From assembly GCF_036014215.1 (NCBI RefSeq), contig NZ_CP107921.1, forward strand, positions 5,091,501 through 5,155,500: DNA of 64,000 bases, read 5' to 3'. Position 1 is the stretch's first letter; every line of letters begins with the position of its first letter. The translations under genes and the position numbers were made by a program. Source of the stretch: Streptomyces sp. NBC_00440 (GTDB lineage: Bacteria > Actinomycetota > Actinomycetes > Streptomycetales > Streptomycetaceae). The notes below the pieces were generated by a model, which saw only the letters and a list, made by a program, of their open reading frames with translations, was not told where the DNA came from and searched no databases. This document shows positions 61,185 through 64,000 of this stretch, in pieces.

Positions 61185-62168
61185 ATGAACAGCAGCAGCG
61201 CGCAGATGAAGGCAGTGACCATCCCCGAGTTCGGCGAAGCCGAGGTGCTCCGCATCGCCACAGTGCCGGTCCCCGAACCCGGGCCCGGCCAGGTCGCCAT
61301 CGATGTGGCGTACGCGGGAGCCAACTTCGCCGAGATCCTCTACCGGCGGGGCGTCGTCGACGTGCCGCTCCCCTTCGTGCCCGGCATCGAGGTGGCGGGG
61401 CGGATCCGAGCCCTGGGCGACGGCGTCGCGGACCTGCGCGTCGGGCAGCCGGTGGCGGCACTCACGATCGTCGACAGTGGTGGCTATGCCGAGGTGGTGC
61501 TCACCTCCGCGAGCCTGGTCGCACCGCTGGACGGCTCCGGTGTCGGGCTCGACGTCGCCGCGGCGCTGCCGTCCAACAGCACCGCCGCGTTCCTGGTGCT
61601 CGACCGGGTGGCCCGGATCGAGCCCGGAGAGAGCGTTCTGGTCCACGCGGCGGCCGGCGGCGTGGGCAGCCAGCTCGGCCAGGCCGCTCGCCTGCTGGGC
61701 GCGGGCCGTGTGGTCGGAACCGTCGGCAGCGAATCCAAGATCGATATCGCCAAGGGCTTCGGCTACGACGAGGTGATCCTGCGCGACCAGGCCGCGGACG
61801 CCGGCGAGTTCGACATCGTGGTCGACATGGTCGGCGGTCCCACCCGCCGCGCCGGCCTCGACCAGCTGTCCCCGATGGGACGCCTGGTGGTGATGGGCAA
61901 CGCCTCAGGAGCCGAGGACGTCGGCATCCCGGCCAACGAACTGTGGTTCACCAACAAGACCGTCTCGGGCTTCAACCTGGCGGCCTTCTCCGCCGCTTTC
62001 CCCGAGGAGACCGGCCAGGCACTGCGCCGCGCGGTGGCCGCCGGGGCCGCGGGGGAGCTGCGGGTTCAGGTGGAGACTCTGCCACTGGACCAGGCCGCTG
62101 AGGCGCACCGCCGCATCGAGTCGGGTATGACCACAGGCAAGCTCGTGCTCGCCGTCGCGGCACGGTGA
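61185..62168 (+). CDS. Zinc-independent quinone oxidoreductase-like dehydrogenase (MDR family)
   Basis: 327 residues from ATG 61185 (ATG 61206 is an alternative that starts at MKAVTIPEFG). GroES-like N-domain (GPGQVAIDVAYAGANFAEILYRRG), then the nucleotide-binding domain with VLVHAAAGGVGSQLGQAARLLGAGRVVGTVGSESK (AAxGGVGxxxxQ motif) at about 145-180. The Cys ligands of zinc alcohol dehydrogenases are missing, as in QorA. It reduces quinones or enones with NADPH. It is monocistronic, convergent with the uridine kinase-like gene. Confidence 0.88.
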   Translation: MNSSSAQMKAVTIPEFGEAEVLRIATVPVPEPGPGQVAIDVAYAGANFAEILYRRGVVDVPLPFVPGIEVAGRIRALGDGVADLRVGQPVAALTIVDSGGYAEVVLTSASLVAPLDGSGVGLDVAAALPSNSTAAFLVLDRVARIEPGESVLVHAAAGGVGSQLGQAARLLGAGRVVGTVGSESKIDIAKGFGYDEVILRDQAADAGEFDIVVDMVGGPTRRAGLDQLSPMGRLVVMGNASGAEDVGIPANELWFTNKTVSGFNLAAFSAAFPEETGQALRRAVAAGAAGELRVQVETLPLDQAAEAHRRIESGMTTGKLVLAVAAR

Positions 62169-62199
62169 CCCGCACCTGACCCGCCGTGCTCCGGCAGAG

Positions 62200-62865
62200 T
62201 CAGACCGGCCGGGCCGACCCGGCCCGACGGGCGGGGGCCAGGGAGCCGGCCGGTGCGCAGGCCGCCGCCAGGCGGTCCAGTGCCTCCTGCTTGTCGCAGG
62301 GGTACGCGCCCAGGCCCGACTGCCGTGCCACGATGCCCCGTTCGGCCCGCATCAGCCGCCACCCCCGCCGCAGCAGGAACGGCACCGACTTCCGTCCCTC
62401 GCGCAGATCCCGCAGCAGCCGTCGCCGGAACGTCGTGGAAGGCCGCCCGCGCAGGCAGAGCGCGTCCGCCAGTACGCCCAGTTCCTCGCACCGCCGCACG
62501 ATGTCCGCCGCGAAGATGCCCTCCGCGATGAACACGGGTGCCCCGCCGGTGTCGAACGTCTCGCGGTCGACGCGGGCGCTGGCGGAGATGTCGTACACGG
62601 GCACGGCGGTACGGCCCGTCCGGCACAGCTCCTGGATCGCGGCGACCGCCGCGTCCGCGTCCCACGACAGCGGTGAGTCCCAGTCGATGTCCGCGCTGCC
62701 GAGGACCTGCGGCAGCGTCGGGTCGTCGCCCTCCTTGTAGAAGTCGTCCAGGCGCAGCACGGGCAGGCCCGAGCGCGCGGCGAGGGACGACTTGCCGGAT
62801 CCGGAGGGGCCCGCGAGCAGGACGACACGGGCCGGTATGGGCTGGATGGACCGGGAGGAACTCAC
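62200..62865 (-). CDS. Uridine kinase-like P-loop protein
   Basis: 221 residues. Walker A LLAGPSGSGKSSLAARSG at about 16-33, LRLDDFYKEGDD with the base-contacting Asp/Tyr, DWDSPLSWD, and FIAEGIFAADIV typical of uridine/cytidine kinases and phosphoribulokinase relatives. It should phosphorylate uridine or a similar nucleoside with ATP, or another small alcohol. It stands alone. The substrate is not proven from sequence. Confidence 0.83.
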   Translation of the reverse strand: MSSSRSIQPIPARVVLLAGPSGSGKSSLAARSGLPVLRLDDFYKEGDDPTLPQVLGSADIDWDSPLSWDADAAVAAIQELCRTGRTAVPVYDISASARVDRETFDTGGAPVFIAEGIFAADIVRRCEELGVLADALCLRGRPSTTFRRRLLRDLREGRKSVPFLLRRGWRLMRAERGIVARQSGLGAYPCDKQEALDRLAAACAPAGSLAPARRAGSARPV

Positions 62866-62995
62866 GGAAGAACATTCTCCCGCATTCAGCGGTCCGTGCT
62901 ACTCCCAGGAGTGAGGTTGCTGCGGTCTTTGGAGCGGAGACCGCACAGCAACTACTCTTTGTGCTCATCTGCTTACTCTGCGAGTCAGGAATCCC

Positions 62996-63376
62996 ATGGC
63001 ATCACATGCAGCCCCCAAGCCCCGGCGGAACTCCCTGCTCCGTATCGGCCTCACCGTCTCCGTGGCCGGTGCGGCGCTCGGTATGGGCGGTGCGGCCGCA
63101 CAGGCCGCCACGCCCGCGGCCACCGGCTCGGGCGGCCCCACCGCGGTCCTCGGCAGCCTCGGCCCGTCGCCGGTCCAGGTGCTGACCGGTGCGGTCGGCC
63201 ATGCCACCGCTCCGGTGGCGGCCCTCCAGCTCGACCCGCTGGCCAAGACCGGGGTCGACCCGCTGGACAACGCGGTCGGCACCCAGGTCGCGGACTTCAA
63301 GCCCGTCTCGACGGCCGTGCTCACCTCCCCGCTGACCAGCGGCGGTGCGCTCAAGGACCTGCTGCCCGGCCGCTGA
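62996..63376 (+). CDS. Small secreted protein
   Basis: 126 residues from ATG 62996 (AGGAAT upstream). The signal peptide RIGLTVSVAGAALGMGGAAAQAA ends in an Ala-x-Ala site. The mature part lacks Cys and is Val/Thr/Leu-rich (VLGSLGPSPVQVLTGAVGHATAPVAALQLDPLAKTGVDPLDNAVGTQVADFKP). It has the same general layout as the protein at 53477. No function is known. Probably exported by the Sec pathway. Confidence 0.8.
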   Translation: MASHAAPKPRRNSLLRIGLTVSVAGAALGMGGAAAQAATPAATGSGGPTAVLGSLGPSPVQVLTGAVGHATAPVAALQLDPLAKTGVDPLDNAVGTQVADFKPVSTAVLTSPLTSGGALKDLLPGR

Positions 63377-63412
63377 AGACCGGAGAGCGGGTCCACCGCG
63401 GCCGCGTACCGG

Positions 63413-63461
63413 AGAGGCCCCCGCCGCCGCTGAACTCGACATTCAGCGGCGGCGGGGGCCT
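63413..63461. terminator. 21-bp bidirectional terminator
   Basis: A perfect 21-bp stem: arm 63413-63433 (starts GAGGCCCCCGCC) pairs with 63441-63461 around loop CTCGACA, between the secreted protein and the aldehyde dehydrogenase. Confidence 0.94.
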
Positions 63462-63519
63462 CCCGTACAGCCGTCCCCGTGGCGGGCGGCGGCCCGCCGG
63501 TCCGGGCTCAGTGCCAGGC

Positions 63520-64000
63520 TCAGTACGACGAGCCCGACACGCCCAGGGCGCCCGTCGGGTGCCAGACCGTCTTCGTCTCCAGGAACGCCGTGAGCCGCTC
63601 CGTGCCGGGCGTGGCCGTGAAGTCCACAGCCTGTGGACGCAGTACCCGCTTGAGGTTGTCCGCAGCGGCGATCTCCAGGTCGCGTGCCAACTCGGCATCC
63701 GCACCTGTCAGGTCGATGGCGTTGACATCCTGGTGCGCGGCGAGCGGCGCGGCGATCTCCGCCGTCTTCCCGGACAGCACATTGACCACACCGCCCGGCA
63801 GGTCCGACGTCGCCAGCACTTCGCCGAGCGAGAGCGCGGGCAGCGGGGACTTCGCGGAGGCGATGACGACCGCCGTGTTGCCGGTCGCGATGACCGGGGC
63901 GACGACCGACACGAGACCCAGGAACGACGAGTCCTGCGGGGCGACGACCGCCACCACACCCGTCGGCTCGGGGGTCGAGAGGTTGAAGAACGGACCCGCG
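63520..64000 (-). CDS. Aldehyde dehydrogenase family protein (partial, 5' end outside window)
   Basis: About 160 C-terminal residues are visible. The frame is open to the window edge. PEPTGVVAVVAPQDSSFLGLVSVVAPVIATGNTAVVIASAKSPLPALSLGEVLATSDLPGGVVNVLSG matches the cofactor-domain region of aldehyde dehydrogenases (normally PWNFP-like text, here PQDSSFLGL). LAAHQDVNAIDLTGAD follows where the catalytic Glu/Cys domain would begin. The sequence ends soon after with no catalytic Cys, so this looks like the short second half of a tandem aldehyde dehydrogenase. Confidence 0.75.
   Translation of the reverse strand, partial: AGPFFNLSTPEPTGVVAVVAPQDSSFLGLVSVVAPVIATGNTAVVIASAKSPLPALSLGEVLATSDLPGGVVNVLSGKTAEIAAPLAAHQDVNAIDLTGADAELARDLEIAAADNLKRVLRPQAVDFTATPGTERLTAFLETKTVWHPTGALGVSGSSY

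Overview
The window is high-GC DNA with strong third-position GC bias, leaderless or GTG/TTG starts, hairpin terminators without long T-tracts, and gene families typical of Streptomyces (AfsQ1/AfsQ2/SigQ, DUF397 with XRE-DUF5753, DUF4232 lipoprotein, PspC, SCO5918-like protein). The order from the neuA/neuB genes through the nucleoside ABC transporter, deoA and add to afsQ2/afsQ1/sigQ matches what I recall of the S. coelicolor SCO4877-SCO4908 region, so this is very probably a Streptomyces chromosome.

Layout. 1-8.4 kb: metabolic and regulatory pairs, each with a visible operator: TetR/SDR reductase, NhaC antiporter, GntR/asparaginase, a methyltransferase-ASCH-NUDIX fusion, azoreductase/HxlR. 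8.4-11.1 kb: an accessory patch with a truncated YefM antitoxin, a YoeB toxin whose catalytic His has become Arg, an intact IS982-family element, a MepB-like gene, a second IS982 end, and a frameshifted anti-sigma-type ATPase. 11.4-16.0 kb: a cold-shock/RNA-remodelling cluster (MerR-like protein, cold-shock protein, DEAD-box helicase, CBS protein, SCO5918-like protein). It has an unusual leader of about 650 nt made of three degenerate repeat modules that ends in a perfect 14-bp hairpin, and a second hairpin that buries the helicase ribosome binding site. An integrase remnant follows. 16.6-24.8 kb: ECF sigma factor with a membrane partner, acyl-CoA mutase large subunit, LysE-type exporter, FAD monooxygenase/TetR pair, and an unknown membrane protein.

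25-33.6 kb: two divergent operons for a nonulosonic-acid cell-wall polymer (GT2, polysialyltransferase-like enzyme and acyltransferase on one side; DUF6716, NeuA-HAD fusion, NeuB-like synthase and a GT52-like protein on the other). 33.6-53.3 kb: lspA, an M20 amidohydrolase, a BMP-type nucleoside-binding lipoprotein, its ABC transporter and cdd in one overlapping operon, deoA, a STAS protein, and further on add. Four promoters here share the palindrome CTACGCGCGTAG or a close variant, which points to one nucleoside-salvage regulon. Between deoA and add lie a DUF4232 lipoprotein, a GNAT-glycosyltransferase-MFS cassette, a SnoaL-fused ECF sigma factor, an MFS/LysR pair, and an alpha/beta hydrolase that lacks the nucleophilic serine. 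53.4-64 kb: small secreted proteins, PspC, VanZ, the AfsQ signalling locus, a WhiJ-like XRE/DUF397/ATPase locus, a quinone oxidoreductase, a uridine kinase-like protein and a partial aldehyde dehydrogenase.

A recurring theme is minisatellites. Four arrays with different units (30, 13, 22 and about 18 bp) sit directly behind genes, and three of them include the gene's own stop codon in the repeat unit. Other arrays lie inside coding linkers (9-bp and 15-bp units) or before a start codon (12 bp).
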